A DNA stretch of 64,000 bases from Glandiceps talaboti (lineage: Eukaryota > Hemichordata > Enteropneusta > Spengelidae), in assembly GCF_964340395.1 (NCBI RefSeq), contig NC_135553.1, forward strand, positions 27,385,449-27,449,448. Direction: 5' to 3'. Positions 22,955 through 35,904 of the stretch are shown in pieces. The first letter of the stretch is position 1. Each line of letters opens with the position of its first letter. Made by a program: the position numbers and the translations under genes. The notes beneath the pieces are model-generated. The model was not told where the DNA came from. It searched no databases and saw nothing but the letters and a program-made list of their open reading frames with translations.

Positions 22955-23813
22955 AAAAGATTGGTCTGAAATTTAAAATGTGTCTTTTTGGTCAAAAATC
23001 TATAATTCCAAAATATTGAGTAGATTTGGTTGAAATTTAATGGGAACGTTCTTAGGGGCATATTAAATTTGATTTGTTCATGACATGATGATTCCATTAG
23101 TGATATGCAAATTAGGGCTAAAAATGTGTCTTTTTGGTCAAAAGTCTTTAATTCCAAATCTACTGAGCAGATTGGACTGAAATTTGATGGGGATGCATCT
23201 GGGGGTGTATAGATGAAGAAGTATCAAGCATCACATAATCTCAGAAATACTTTGTCAATGAGACTAAAACTTGGTGAGATGTTACTAGAAGTGTCATTCT
23301 GCAGATTTTCTACAAAACGTTTTGGCCCTAGCAACAATGACCACGCCTATCGCAACAACCAAATGGCAGTGTTTTGGTCAAATAACAACATCAGGTAGGC
23401 AAGTGAGTAAACATTCCAAAAATGCGTCCAAATATCCTTAGCAACCATGGCCATGCCCATAGCAACAGCCAAACCGTTGTTGTATTTCACAAAGATAACA
23501 ACAGGGATTTTTAGACAAGTGAACAAACATTCAAAAAATGTATCCAAATATGCCTAGCAACAAGGCCACGCCCATATCAACAGCCAATTGATCACACATA
23601 TCGCAAAGTTAACAGTAATTAATAGACACTTGAATAAACATTCAAGAAATGTATGTAAATATGCCTAGCAACAAGACCATGCCACTAGTAGCCAAATGAT
23701 CACTTATATTGCTAAGACAACAACAGGGATTAATAGACAAATAAACCCTCAAAGATGTATGCAAATATTCAATCAATTATACAGTTGTCCTACAATGCCA
23801 TTGGCACTATATT
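22955..23813 (+). mobile_element. Interspersed repeat family A, copy 3 (5' truncated)
   Basis: It lacks the AGCACAACTG head and the microsatellite and starts in the GTCTTTTTGGTCAAAAATCT region. It has about four TAGCAAC subrepeats and the usual tail. The tail palindrome is TGCCATTGGCA, perfect but with a different outer pair from other copies. A constant 3' end with variable 5' truncation is typical of retroposed sequence. Confidence 0.75.
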
Positions 23814-23872
23814 TCATACAATCTAGTACATCACACTACCATGACTGGTGGCAATTCTCTGTAGACATCCAT

Positions 23873-23891
23873 GGGGGGGGGGGGGGGGGGG
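23873..23891 (+). repeat. Poly(G) tract of about 19 bases
   Basis: An uninterrupted G run followed by GTGGAGGGATG. The exact length is likely uncertain in any assembly. It could form a G-quadruplex, but nothing here indicates a role. Confidence 0.9.
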
Positions 23892-23894
23892 TGG

Positions 23895-24640
23895 AGGGAT
23901 GTCTGCTTGTTACCAAATCAATAAATGTCACAAGTTTGTCAGCAGAATGATTGTCTGACACAATATATTTAAGTTGTTTAAAACTGTCATGTCTTAATTG
24001 CTATAAGATTCCAAAGCAAAATTTTAGGATAAAATATTGAGAGTTTATCAAATAAGATATTTATTTTCTGTATTGTTATATTAAAAATAACGTCAATTTT
24101 CCTACCTCATATACATTGTGGATCAGTGACTCTACTTTGCCCATCATAAGTGCTAGTATCAGTGTCAACGTGTTAATTTAGTGATACCCCCAATCAATGG
24201 CCATGATCAGAATGCTTGTATGTACATTCATACATGTTCATTTGAATCAAGTAGTCTGAAGTAGTGTTTGTGACCACTCAGTTTGAGTGTATGATAAAAC
24301 TACAGTTATGGATACTATCACAAGTGAAGGGGGAAGCAAAACCACAGATCTGCAATATAGACAGGCTAAATTGTGCCAAATATTGTCAGCTTTATGAGTA
24401 GCTGTTGGTAAATGATATTTTTAAAGTGTTGGCTTATAGATGAGACTCTTGGAATCAACAGATATTGTGTAAAGTCTAAATGTCGACAGCTGCCCTTTTT
24501 ATCATATCATAGTTATAGTCAATCAGCTGATTTCATCTTAATTATCTCTGCAAATCTTACATGATAAATGGTTGTCCATTGGAATTTGCACAGATTTAAA
24601 TTTATCAACATAAAAAAATGAAGTGAATAAAGAATAAAAT
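23895..24640. other. Unassigned sequence
   Basis: No gene, array or element recognised. Confidence 0.4.
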
Positions 24641-24642
24641 AA

Positions 24643-24781
24643 TGTATGCAACAGGACCATGCCCATAGCAACATCAAAATAATGGTATATATTGCAAAGA
24701 TGAAAACTGGGAAGGGTAGGCAAGTGAATAAAGATTCTGAAAATTGATGGAAATTGTGCTACAATGCCATTGGTGCTATTT
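24643..24781 (+). mobile_element. Interspersed repeat family A, copy 4 (short 3' fragment)
   Basis: About 140 bp: one ACCATGCCCATAGCAACA subrepeat followed by the tail ATTGTGCTACAATGCCATTG. The palindrome region is TGCCATTGGTG, with its two outer pairs reduced to G-T. Severe 5' truncation with the 3' end kept. Confidence 0.7.
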
Positions 24782-24784
24782 TTT

Positions 24785-25505
24785 ATTATCCAATATAAAT
24801 GCAAAATAATTCAAGGGAATTACAGAACGCATAAGAAGTACAAAAGGAAAGGGGATTGAGGGCCAGATAACTGTAATGTTGACATCAAAATATGTGAAGA
24901 AACTGTGAAATGTAGTTCACATACTGCAGTGTTCAAAAATTATAATACAGACATAAAATGAATATCCACGAATTTAGTCTTAAAGTCCTGTGACAAATTC
25001 AGTATATGTTCATGGTGAATGTTGATATGATATTGACATAATTAACTATTGCCATAGTTATTTTGATCATTTTGTAACAAAAGGTAGCACAGCTTTCACC
25101 AACACTATTGTACAATATGAGAATAAATGCAGGTAAAGTAATTTTGAATGATTTAGAATCAATAAGTGTGAGTTTTTGATGAAGAAAAATGAAAAAAACT
25201 TAAGAGTGTTTGTATATCTTGAATCAATCTTATAAATTAAAAATCAGTATTTGATTAATTAGCTAGATGTATTTGTATTGGCAATGAGTACAATATGTGA
25301 ACTGAAAACAATAGACACTGGTAAAATTGAAATGGTACATTTTGAACATTCAGGTAGTGAAACTTGGCTTACATGTATAGTTAGGTAAAAAAGCTAGTCC
25401 TCCTTGATAGCAAAAAAGTGTAGCTCACTCTTCCATGTACAAAATGTATACTCTTCCATACCCATACATCACACATAATTTTGTTGTGATTTCAAATGAG
25501 AATAT
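24785..25505. other. Unassigned sequence
   Basis: AT-rich; no feature recognised. Confidence 0.4.
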
Positions 25506-25510
25506 ATTAT

Positions 25511-25590
25511 TAGTCCCCAAAGAGGGAACTACATGTATTACAATGTGCTCCGTCTGTCCGTAAGTACGTCTGTAATACGTCATTTCTCAG
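25511..25590 (+). mobile_element. TAGTCCCC-type repeat (family E), short copy
   Basis: It starts TAGTCCCCAAAGAGGGAACT, a small hairpin, and continues with a GTCTGTCCGTAAG region like the longer copy 160 bp downstream. It breaks off soon after, so it is a truncated copy. Confidence 0.55.
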
Positions 25591-25672
25591 ACATATTTAT
25601 ATATTATCAATTCTTTTAAATCATGTTTGCAAGTAATATCGAAGAAAAGAACTATATACAAGCATTAATTTT

Positions 25673-26390
25673 TAGTCCCCACCGGACAAAGTCCGGGAGA
25701 GGGACTTATGGATTGGATTCCATCCGTCCGTGCGTCTGTCCGTCTGTCCGTTCATCTGTCCGTCTGTCCAGAGCCGTTTCTTGGAGATGCCTGGACTGAT
25801 TTTTTTCAAACTTGGTACAGGGGCAACATACAATGGCATACATATGCACGTCAATTTGTTTTATGATACAATCCAATATGGCCACCTAGCAGCCATTTTG
25901 TTTGCGAATTTTCCCTGTCCAAAGCCATAACTCAGACATGCTTGTACAGATATCATTCAAAGTTGGTAATAGGACAGTGTTCTATGACATACATGTGCAT
26001 ATCCATTTTCATCATGATACGATCCAATATGGCTGTCTGGCAGCCATTTTGTTTGTGAATTTGTCCATGTCCAAAGCCATAACTCAGACATGCTTGAACA
26101 GATATCATTCAAAGTTGGTATTAGGACAGTGTGCTATGACATACATGTGCATATTCATTGTTGTTGTGATACGATCCAATATACCCACCTAGCAGCCATT
26201 TTGTTTGCGAATTTTCCATGTCCAAAGCCATAACTCAGACATGCTTGAACAGATCCCATTCAAAGTTGGTATTAGGACAGTGTTCTATGACATACATGTG
26301 CATATCCATTTTCGTTGTGATACGATCCAATATGGCTGCCTGGCAGACATTTTGTTTGCAAATTTTCCATGTTATTTTATATATTTTTAT
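25673..26390 (+). mobile_element. TAGTCCCC-type repeat (family E), long copy with 151-bp subrepeats
   Basis: The head TAGTCCCCACCGGACAAAGT continues to GGGACT and forms a two-part hairpin (AGTCCC with GGGACT, CCGGAC with GTCCGG). A CCGTCTGT-rich stretch follows. From about 25865 a 151-152 bp unit repeats about 3.4 times, with GATACGATCCAATATGG at about 25865, 26016, 26168 and 26319. Each unit carries CAGCCATTTTGTTTG and CCATAACTCAGACATGCTTG. The overlapping ORFs reflect the subrepeats and not a gene. Confidence 0.7.
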
Positions 26391-26394
26391 ATGT

Positions 26395-29240
26395 TTGCAA
26401 TCATTTTGCTTTGATCATGGCCACACCCATGGGGAACTATATGTAGACATTATATCAACATTGACAACAACACATGTATTGAGCTAGCTCTGTCGCTTGA
26501 CAGGTTAATTTGGTTTGAATGAGAGTAAAATAGGTAACACAAGATCAGATTCATGTAGGTGAAATTGGATTTATCTAATGTTATTATTTACTCCAAATTC
26601 GAGTTGGTCATAAGGACCGACAAGTTGTTGTAATTATGAAAAACTGTCTGTCCGAATGGAAATGTGTTGGTGTCGGACTGATGGACCAGCGTTAATTTCT
26701 CACGCTGTTCATATCACTTTTACTGAATGGCAGCCATATTTGCAGCAAAAAGTCACTATATTATTGCATAATTCAAAAATTGCAATACAAAGAAACTTCA
26801 TTCAAGTGTCTAAACCCAATATCACATGCAAGTTTTCTTGTATAAAAGTGACTTTTGACATGTACCTTGACCTACAGGGTAGACCATAAAAATTAAGCTT
26901 TGTAGCAATTGTGTAGCTAATGTCTTTAGATCATGTCTATAGATAATGCAGAACCAGATAAACATACACTTGCATTACTTTTGGTGATCATATTACATTT
27001 TACCAAATGGCAGCCATATTTGTAGTGAACACTGTCATGATTTACTAAAAAAAGTTAACTCTACATGAAAGTGTGTACCTCTATATTGCCAGGTTTAAAC
27101 TGTCTTTTTAGACATTGACATTTGCCCTCGACTTGGATCTTCAGGTTCTTACTGAAATTCAGTAATTCCCATCATTATCACAGACACTTTGTAGTATTGA
27201 TTTGTTGTCACCAATTTCTTTTAAATCATGTCTCCATTCAGTCACATAGAAGTAATGTATTTGAAGGTAGTGCGTCTGCTATGAAGACTTGTTACTAGTG
27301 AATTGGGGATTAAAATGCAAATTAACAACCTGACAACTGACTCTAGACTTTCTAAAGAGTGTGAGAATTTGAATGAAACTAGTAATTTTTCCTTTAAAAT
27401 GTTACTATTTGAATCACGATAACACAGCTTCTCTACTTTCTTCAGGGTTTTTATAATGAATTAGAGAAATTCTACATTTTGATTTTGCTTTACTGAAATT
27501 AGAAATTTTACATTCAAAATTTAGACATTGTTAACCTGGCTTTTCTCTGTTAATTCAGATTTCAAAGGAACTAGAAATCCTATGTTCAAATTTTAAATGT
27601 GACAACTGCATCAGGCTTTTCTGAATAGTAATAGAGTTCAAATAAAGCCTGTCAAAAGAATTCCATACAATCCCATACATTTACTATAAAATAATCCTGG
27701 GAATATCTAGCAAATCAAATTTGTAACTAGTATATATACTGATCAATATATTGATCAGGCTGCCTTTCATCTCCCAGAGATTATACACCAAATACTATAT
27801 ACCTCAAAATTATTTTTTTTCATTCTGTAAATCAAGGTTGGATGGTATAAATGTATTTTAAAGGAATGTTTACTTACAACATAACATATTGCTTGTTAAA
27901 TTTACCTGTACTGTGCTTCTTACAGATTCTGATTATCCCAGAGCAGCCATTTTGTAAAATGCCCAAGGTTATATCAAGCTGTGGATAGAATAAGCAGACA
28001 TTTCCAGAAAACTATAAATTATGAATTTTCTGAAAATGTCAGTAGTTTGGGACTTTGTATGTTATGGTTTTGATAGCCAACCATTATTTGGGTGATATAT
28101 GTAATATCCCATTTCAAAACATATCCAGGGTTTGGAAAAGAAAAACAGAATTTTCTGGCAATGTCATCTTGTTGGATTTAACATCTGGACTGTTCACAAA
28201 GATGCAAGCAACATTTGATAAATTGTATCCTGTTGATGTGTTTAAAATGACTATGACATCATAATAATGTAAGATGTGAAGACATACAAATGTAAACAAT
28301 GCATATAAACTAGTTTCTGTACTGGAACAACATTTGTCAGCAAAATATCTATAATTTATGTTGCTAGTCAGTACGGTTTAGGTGAGTTTTTGTGATTGAT
28401 AGCAGCGCAAGCTGATGCCATCTCAAATTACACTATTAACTAAATAATGTCTGGAAATACACCATAGAAAACTATACCATACAGATGGTATATTAGTATT
28501 TTAAATTACTTCACATAATATGTCACACCATAACAACAATATTTTTCCATAAAAAAAGCACAACCTTGTGTGAGGGTAAAACATTGAACAAAAGTGTCTG
28601 AAGGCTTGTACAACTGTCTATGTATGTAAACCATATTTGTTTGTATTTCAAAATAGCAAAACTTGCATACCATATGTTTAAAACATATAGTCTAAAATAT
28701 ATACCACAATATTTCAAATTCCTGGGATTGGAGTTGTTCTGCACGGGTTCTTTTCAAGAGTGTCGTTGATGAAATGATACACTTTATGATGCTGAATGGG
28801 AGGCCTGCACTGAAATGGTCAATTCACAGCTGACAACAAATAACAAGAGTCCCAGATGATGAAAGTCCTCATGACCAGGGTCACATTAGAATTGAAATAT
28901 TTATATACAGAAAAACAGGACATGTTGTTCAAAGGTTTGCTAAAGCTGTTTTTTGTCATAATACAAATATATGTAGATTAACCCAGTAATATTTTGGCGC
29001 TATAAATCAGCACTAATATTGAGTGAAATGATTATATAGTTGCATATTTATGATATATTTATTGTTTTAATAGACATAGCAGTAACAGTAGCCTAAAATA
29101 CATGTCATTACAGTGCAATCCTTCTATCTCCTAATGTGTATATTGACATAGTCAATATGGATATGTTTTCATTACTTGGTTGGTGGTGTAGGGCCACAGG
29201 GTTGTTTCACTCCATTCTGTTCTAATTGCCTCATTATCTC
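26395..29240. other. Unassigned sequence
   Basis: No supported gene or element in about 2.8 kb. Short reading frames at 26656-26889, 28055-28299 (both strands) and 28523-28744 have no recognisable features. The pair at 28055-28299 is open on both strands, which argues against coding. Confidence 0.4.
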
Positions 29241-29245
29241 TTTTT

Positions 29246-30017
<772 letters not shown>

Positions 30018-30120
30018 GTACAGTGTCTGCTGTGGGCAGAAATAACATGACCAACTTCGATACAAATTAGGCATATATGTTAAATTCATTATTGAAGTAA
30101 TCAAGTTTTGTTAACGGAAG

Positions 30121-30925
30121 AACACACTTAGTCTATTCTCTCTATTCATACATTATTGTATACACACTTAGTCTATTTTGTCTATTCATACATTATTGTA
30201 TACACACTTAGTCTATTCTCTCTATTCATACATTATTGTATACACACTTAGTCTATTTTGTCTATTCATACATTATTGTATACACACTTAGTCTATTTTG
30301 TCTATTCATACATTATTGTATACACACTTAGTCTATTTTGTCTATTCATACATTATTGTATACACACTTAGTCTATTCTCTCTATTCATACATTATTGTA
30401 TACACACTTAGTCTATTTTGTCTATTCATACATTATTGTATACACACTTAGTCTATTTTGTCTATTCATACATTATTGTATACACACTTAGTCTATTTTG
30501 TCTATTCATACATTATTGTATACACACTTAGTCTATTCTCTCTATTCATACATTATTGTATACACACTTAGTCTATTTTGTCTATTCATACATTATTGTA
30601 TACACACTTAGTCTATTCTCTCTATTCATACATTATTGTATACACACTTAGTCTATTTTGTCTATTCATACATTATTGTATACACACTTAGTCTATTTTG
30701 TCTATTCATACATTATTGTATACACACTTAGTCTATTTTGTCTATTCATACATTATTGTATACACACTTAGTCTATTCTCTCTATTCATACATTATTGTA
30801 TACACACTTAGTCTATTTTGTCTATTCATACATTATTGTATACACACTTAGTCTATTCTCTCTATTCATACATTATTGTATACACACTTAGTCTATTCTC
30901 TGTATTCATACATTATTGTATACAC
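30121..30925 (+). repeat. 40-bp minisatellite, 20 copies, with a 400-bp higher-order repeat
   Basis: Units are exactly 40 bp and contain CACACTTAGTCTATT, then CTC or TTG, then TCTATTCATACATTATTGTA. Writing C and T for the two variants, the order is C T C T T T C T T T, then C T C T T T C T C C. The first eight symbols of the two halves agree, so the array consists of two ten-unit blocks. The final unit has one extra change (CTCTGTATTC). Apart from the two variant bases the copies are essentially identical. Confidence 0.97.
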
Positions 30926-30929
30926 AGTT

Positions 30930-31428
30930 TAGGGTGAGAAATACATAGACTATAGAATGAAATTTTTAAAGCAAAATCCATGTTTTCTTAACAGTAATGA
31001 AAGACAAAAAACACAGCTCATATTTTTCACCTAAAGGAAAGCTTTTTTTGGATTTATTCTCTCATTCCATGATGAAAATGTTGATGTGCATTTTACAGGT
31101 AGTGGGCAGAATGACCAAATACCAATTAAAATCATTCTACACATAGTAGAGACTCCAGAATGGGGTGTCCACAAGGGGCTATATAAAGCTGTTAGTGCAT
31201 CATGTGACTGTATCAAATCTGTAGAATGTATCCATAAATTGGCTAAGTTTCTAATATGTAGTGCTGTAATACAGGAAACATGCACTCAAAATAGACCTAA
31301 TTATTTCATATTAAAAGGCAAGTCTAATACTAAGCCCAGAGACTTGGCTGACTTTATGTATGTCAAACTCAGAGATGTAATTATTATTATATCAAATGTA
31401 CTCATGGTCTGTTTTGGTGAACACCTGA
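30930..31428 (+). other. Unassigned sequence with a 144-codon reading frame
   Basis: An ATG-initiated plus-strand frame runs from 31086 to 31520. It is the longest frame outside the retrotransposon and the arrays, apart from the two-strand repeat frames. The peptide has mixed composition (PEWGVHKGLYKAV, CDCIKSVECIHKLAKFLICS) but no motif that I recognise, no signal peptide and no membrane segment. Its last 30 codons lie in a 59-bp duplication. It could be an exon, a relic of a mobile element or chance. I do not assign a function. Confidence 0.2.
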
Positions 31429-31430
31429 CA

Positions 31431-31549
31431 AAAAGTTGGGAGAAAATGGATGTATGCATGACCAGGTTGCCAGAAACGGGCCGAAAACCAAAAGTTGGGA
31501 GAAAATGGATGCATGCATGACCAGGTTGCCAGAAACGGGCCGAAAACCA
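31431..31549 (+). repeat. 59-bp tandem duplication, two copies
   Basis: The block starting AAAAGTTGGGAGAAAATGGA and containing CCAGAAACGGGCCGAAAACC occurs twice with a 59-bp period. One base differs (TGTATGCATG against TGCATGCATG). A third partial trace (CAAGACCAGG) follows. Confidence 0.9.
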
Positions 31550-32260
31550 AAAGCAAGACCAGGTAGAAAACAGTCAATATAATTGGATGCAAAATTTGGT
31601 AAGGGGTTGGCTCAAGATATTAGATAACCATGTGTATGGTTTAGGCTGATATATTACCACATTTATGCAAATAAGCACAATTACATTATAAATATGCAGC
31701 TGATCACTGTAAAGCAACAAGTAGGCCAGCCATTTATTACACAGTGACATTTTTGTGGTGAATGAAACTACAAGATCTAGACCAAAAAAGAATGCATTCA
31801 CCATGTTCATCAACCCGGAATATAAATCATTTATACTGGGATGAGTTGTGGGTTTATCTCATATTGCATCTACTTATGGTGAGCACATATTGAAGTGCAT
31901 TGTATATTAAGTATACATATATGAATATTTGTAATTCCTGGCAACTGACAAGTATGGAATTTTTTACCTCCCTCTCTTAGCTTATAATATTGGAGTACTA
32001 TTATGTAGTTTGAATGATATTGCTGAGTTTATTGTATTAGTGTAGTCAGCTATACATGTACAAAGTAGTATGTATGCTACTTGAAAATTCTTAGTAAAGG
32101 TTCCATTGACGTTTGTAGGATTCCAAAATACCAGAGGAAGTTATTGGTTGTATTTGATACTTACAGTCTTCATTCTTTAATAACAAAGACATTACATGTA
32201 TGTATGATAGACATAGTAAATTTGTAGTGATCACAGTGTGTACATAATAGTATTGTATCA
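31550..32260. other. Unassigned sequence
   Basis: No feature recognised before the 51-bp array begins. Confidence 0.4.
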
Positions 32261-32261
32261 A

Positions 32262-34178
32262 AATAACTATCGTAGCATTTATATTTGTGAATTTGTTACA
32301 GTGCTGTGTGGAAATAACTAATGTAGCATTTATAGTTGTGCATTCTTAACAGTGCTGTGTGGAAATAACATGTAGCATTTATAGTTGTGCATTCTTAACA
32401 GTGCTGTGTGGAAATAACTGATGTAGCATTTATAGTTGTGCATTCTTAACAGTGCTATGTGGAAATAACTGATGTAGCATTTATAGTTGTACATTCTTAA
32501 CAGCGCTATGTGGAAATAACTGATATAGCATTTATAGTTGTACATTCTTAACAGTGCTGTGTGGAAATAACTAGTGTAGCATTTATAATAATTTTTATTG
32601 TGCATTCTTAACAGTGCTGTGTGGAAATAACTGATATAGCATTTATAGTTGTGCATTCTTAACAGTGCTGTGTGGAAATACATAACTAGTGTAGCATTTA
32701 TAGTTGTGCATTCTTAACAGTGCTATGTGGAAATAACTGATATAGCATTTATAGTTGTACATTCTTAACAGCGCTATGTGGAAATAACTGATATAGCATT
32801 TATAGTTGTACATTCTTAACAGCGCTGTGTGGAAATAACTGATATAGCATTTATAGTTGTACATTCTTAACAGTGCTGTGTGGAAATAACTAGTGTAGCA
32901 TTTATAATAATTTTTATTGTGCATTCTTAACAGTGCTGTGTGGAAATAACTGATATAGCATTTATAGTTGTGCATTCTTAACAGTGCTGTGTGGAAATAC
33001 ATAACTAGTGTAGCATTTATAATTGACAATGTGCATTCTTAACAGTGCTGTGTGGAAATAACTGGTGTAGCATTTATAGTTGTGCATTCTTAACAGTGCT
33101 ATGTGGAAATATATAACTAGTGTAGCATTTATAGTTGTACATTTTTAACAGTGCTGTGTGGAAATATATAACTAGTGTAGCATTTATAATTGTGCATTCT
33201 TCACAGTGCTGTGTGGAAATATATAACTAGTGTAGCATTTATAATTGTGCATTCTTAACAGTGCTGTGTGGAAATATATAACTAGTGTAGCATTTATAAT
33301 TGTGCATTCTTAACAGTGCTGTGTGGAAATAACTGATATAGCATTTATAGTTGTGCATTCTTAAAAGTGCTGTGTGGAAATAACTGGTGTAGCATTTATA
33401 ATTGTGCATTCTTAACAGTGCTGTGTGGAAATAACTGATGTAGCATTTATAGTTGTGCATTCTTAACAGTGCTATGTGGAAATACATAACTAGTGTAGCA
33501 TTTATAATTGTGCATTCCTAACAGTGCTGTGTGGAAATAACTGATATAGCATTTATAGTTGTACATTCTTAACAGTGCTGTGTGGAAATACATAACTAGT
33601 GTAGCATTTATAATTGTGCATTCTTAAAAGTGCTGTGTGGAAATAACTGATATAGCATTTATAGTTGTGCATTCTTAACAGTGCTGTGTGGAAATACATA
33701 ACTAGTGTAGCATTTATAGTTGTGCATTCTTAACAGTGCTGTGTGGAAATAACTGGTGTAGCATTTATAGTTGTGCATTCTTAACAGTGCTGTGTGGAAA
33801 TAACTGATATAGCATTTATAGTTGTACATTCTTAACAGTGCTGTGTGGAAATAACTAGTGTAGTATTTATAATTGTGCATTCTTAACAGTGCTGTGTGGA
33901 AATAACTGATATAGCATTTATAGTTGTGCATTCTTAACAGTGCTGTGTGGAAATAACTAGTGTAGCATTTATAATTGTGTATTCTTAACAGTGCTGTGTG
34001 GAAATAACTGATATAGCATTTATAGTTGTGCATTCTTAACAGTGCTGTGTGGAAATAACTAGTGTAGCATTTATAATTGTGTAGTCTTAACAGTGCTGTG
34101 TGGAAATAACTGGTGTAGCATATATAGTTGTGCATTCTTAACAGTGTGAAAATAACTGATATAGCATTTATAGTTGTG
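32262..34178 (+). repeat. 51-bp minisatellite with 55-bp and longer variants, about 36 copies
   Basis: Units contain AACAGTGCTGTGTGGAAATA, then ACTGATATAGCATTTATAG and TTGTGCATTCTT. Variants add four bases (ATACATAAC or ATATATAAC for ATAAC) or carry an AATAATTTTTATTG insert. That insert occurs near 32582 and 32901, 319 bp apart in matching contexts, which indicates a higher-order duplication. Because 51 bp is 17 codons, minus frames stay open in stretches (YFHTALLRMHNYKCYIS), but the 55-bp variants break them. I treat these as non-coding. The first and last units are degenerate. Confidence 0.93.
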
Positions 34179-34179
34179 C

Positions 34180-35195
34180 ATATGGTACATGGTTTCTCAA
34201 ATATAAAATTCAGATCTGGACCGAAACTTATCGATATATATTTCGATATAATATTAGAACTTTTCACACGTATAACCGTTAATCACACGCGGTTGTCGTT
34301 CTGTTACATAACATTCAGATATATATTCAGGTGTTTACCTAATATGTCTGAAGCTTGCCGATACCTTGATAAAGAATTTTTATTTGAAACATCGGATTTT
34401 ACATCTATTTATTCAGACTGACTCACAAGTTCATATGCATTTCTTTATATTTCGATATATGTACCTTTCAATACAAGCAACCCGAATACTTTGAACGGTC
34501 TAGAACAAAGCCAATCAATGTCGGAAAATTGGGGAAAAATTGACCTAGTTAAACCACTTAGTGCTCTGCCCAACATTGTAACACAGTAACAACATTTACT
34601 TTTCTCATTTGCATTGTTGTGATAATATGTTATTTTTGTGAATAAATGCACGCATTCTGGCAGCAAACTCACCCTTAGTATCGAAAGATTTATATTAAAA
34701 CAAAGAGAGAAGATTTTCAATTTTGATCGAAGAAAAGATCATATGGATTTATCTTGGCAAAATCTCCAGCAAGAATTTTTGGTAGAAAGCTGATGATTTC
34801 ACCCGGAAGTTGAAGCTGACCTGGTTTGACCAATGATCTCAGCTCCCCATGCATGCTTTCAGAAACAGAAACACGCGCGAGTATCGAACGAAGTAAAAAC
34901 AAGATTTTAAATTTTGAAATAGTGAAGAGATCGTATGATTTCCTTCAGATGCGATCTTATGGCCAACTTCAACATGTAATGTGAAGCTTTTATAGAATGT
35001 TGTAGCATAGCTCTCACCACAGTAAGAGATTTAATAAAAGCGCATGTGCAACCAGACGATCAATCAAATAATTACTCAAATTGGTCATTAATATTAATGG
35101 AATTTTTTCCAAAACCTAATCAGTTCTTGCCATTACTCTACGGAACACATTTACGAAATTTCGTTGATTTGAGCCAGCCGTTTACAGAAAATCGT
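34180..35195. other. Unassigned sequence
   Basis: No gene, array or element recognised. A CGATATATA-rich segment lies near 34230. Small frames at 34128-34421 and 34445-34902 have no features. Confidence 0.4.
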
Positions 35196-35196
35196 G

Positions 35197-35240
<44 letters not shown>
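35197..35240 (+). repeat. (CA)n microsatellite
   Basis: About 22 uninterrupted CA units. Confidence 0.97.
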
Positions 35241-35242
<2 letters not shown>

Positions 35243-35900
35243 CAGACTTTTCAAGCCCTCTTATGTCTCCTTCCTATGGAAGGAAAAAATGGATGTACAT
35301 TGAAATTAATAGCATAACATTAAAAGATACCTGCATTAGGACACACCCAAAGACCTTGTACTTGGCTAAAAGATACAAGTGAGACCCGAGTACAGATGTG
35401 AATATCTTGATTACAAAAACACCCAACAATTAGATTGTCTCCCTACCCATTAGTACAGATGAGATCTCAGTGGATGTTAATATTGTGTAGTGATGCATTC
35501 ACCAAATCTCATCTCTTCTTTCAGACCAAATGCACCAAATTACACCACTGGGAATTTTTGAAATGACAGTTAACAAAGACCCAACTCACTACGGAAAATT
35601 TCCGCCTGTAATTTTCATGTTGCTATGGTTATGAGTGCAGCTTTTATCTTTAATGAATCTGAAATGAAAATTTGTGAAGTAATGGAAGCAACATCACAGT
35701 CAAGTATTACGTAAATCTTGTGATTTGTTGGCCTATATGACAATCTGTGGTTCAGTAACACTGACTAAGAAATGTTATCACCTGTGTCAACCTGGCTATG
35801 TTAACATCTGGGAGATTATAATTTATAGGTTTGAAAATGCAGGTGTTTCAACTTTCGTCATAACAGCTTATCCTTTCAGTGTTCTTTGTTTTTTATATTT
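35241..35900. other. Unassigned sequence
   Basis: No feature recognised upstream of the large array. Confidence 0.4.
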
Positions 35901-35904
35901 ATTT

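Noticed and set aside
23873-23891. G-quadruplex regulatory element at the poly(G) run
   Set aside because: A 19-base G run in AT-rich intergenic DNA beside a dead repeat is more simply a mononucleotide microsatellite, and its length is likely to be uncertain.
30121-30925. CRISPR array
   Set aside because: Regularly repeated 40-bp units have no unique spacers between them, and no cas-like genes are present. The same holds for the 39-, 50- and 52-bp arrays.
32330-34267. Minus-strand repeat proteins of 82-202 residues with the unit YFHTALLRMHNYKCYIS
   Set aside because: The 51-bp period keeps a frame open until a 55-bp variant breaks it. No single frame spans the array and there is no sign of coding selection.
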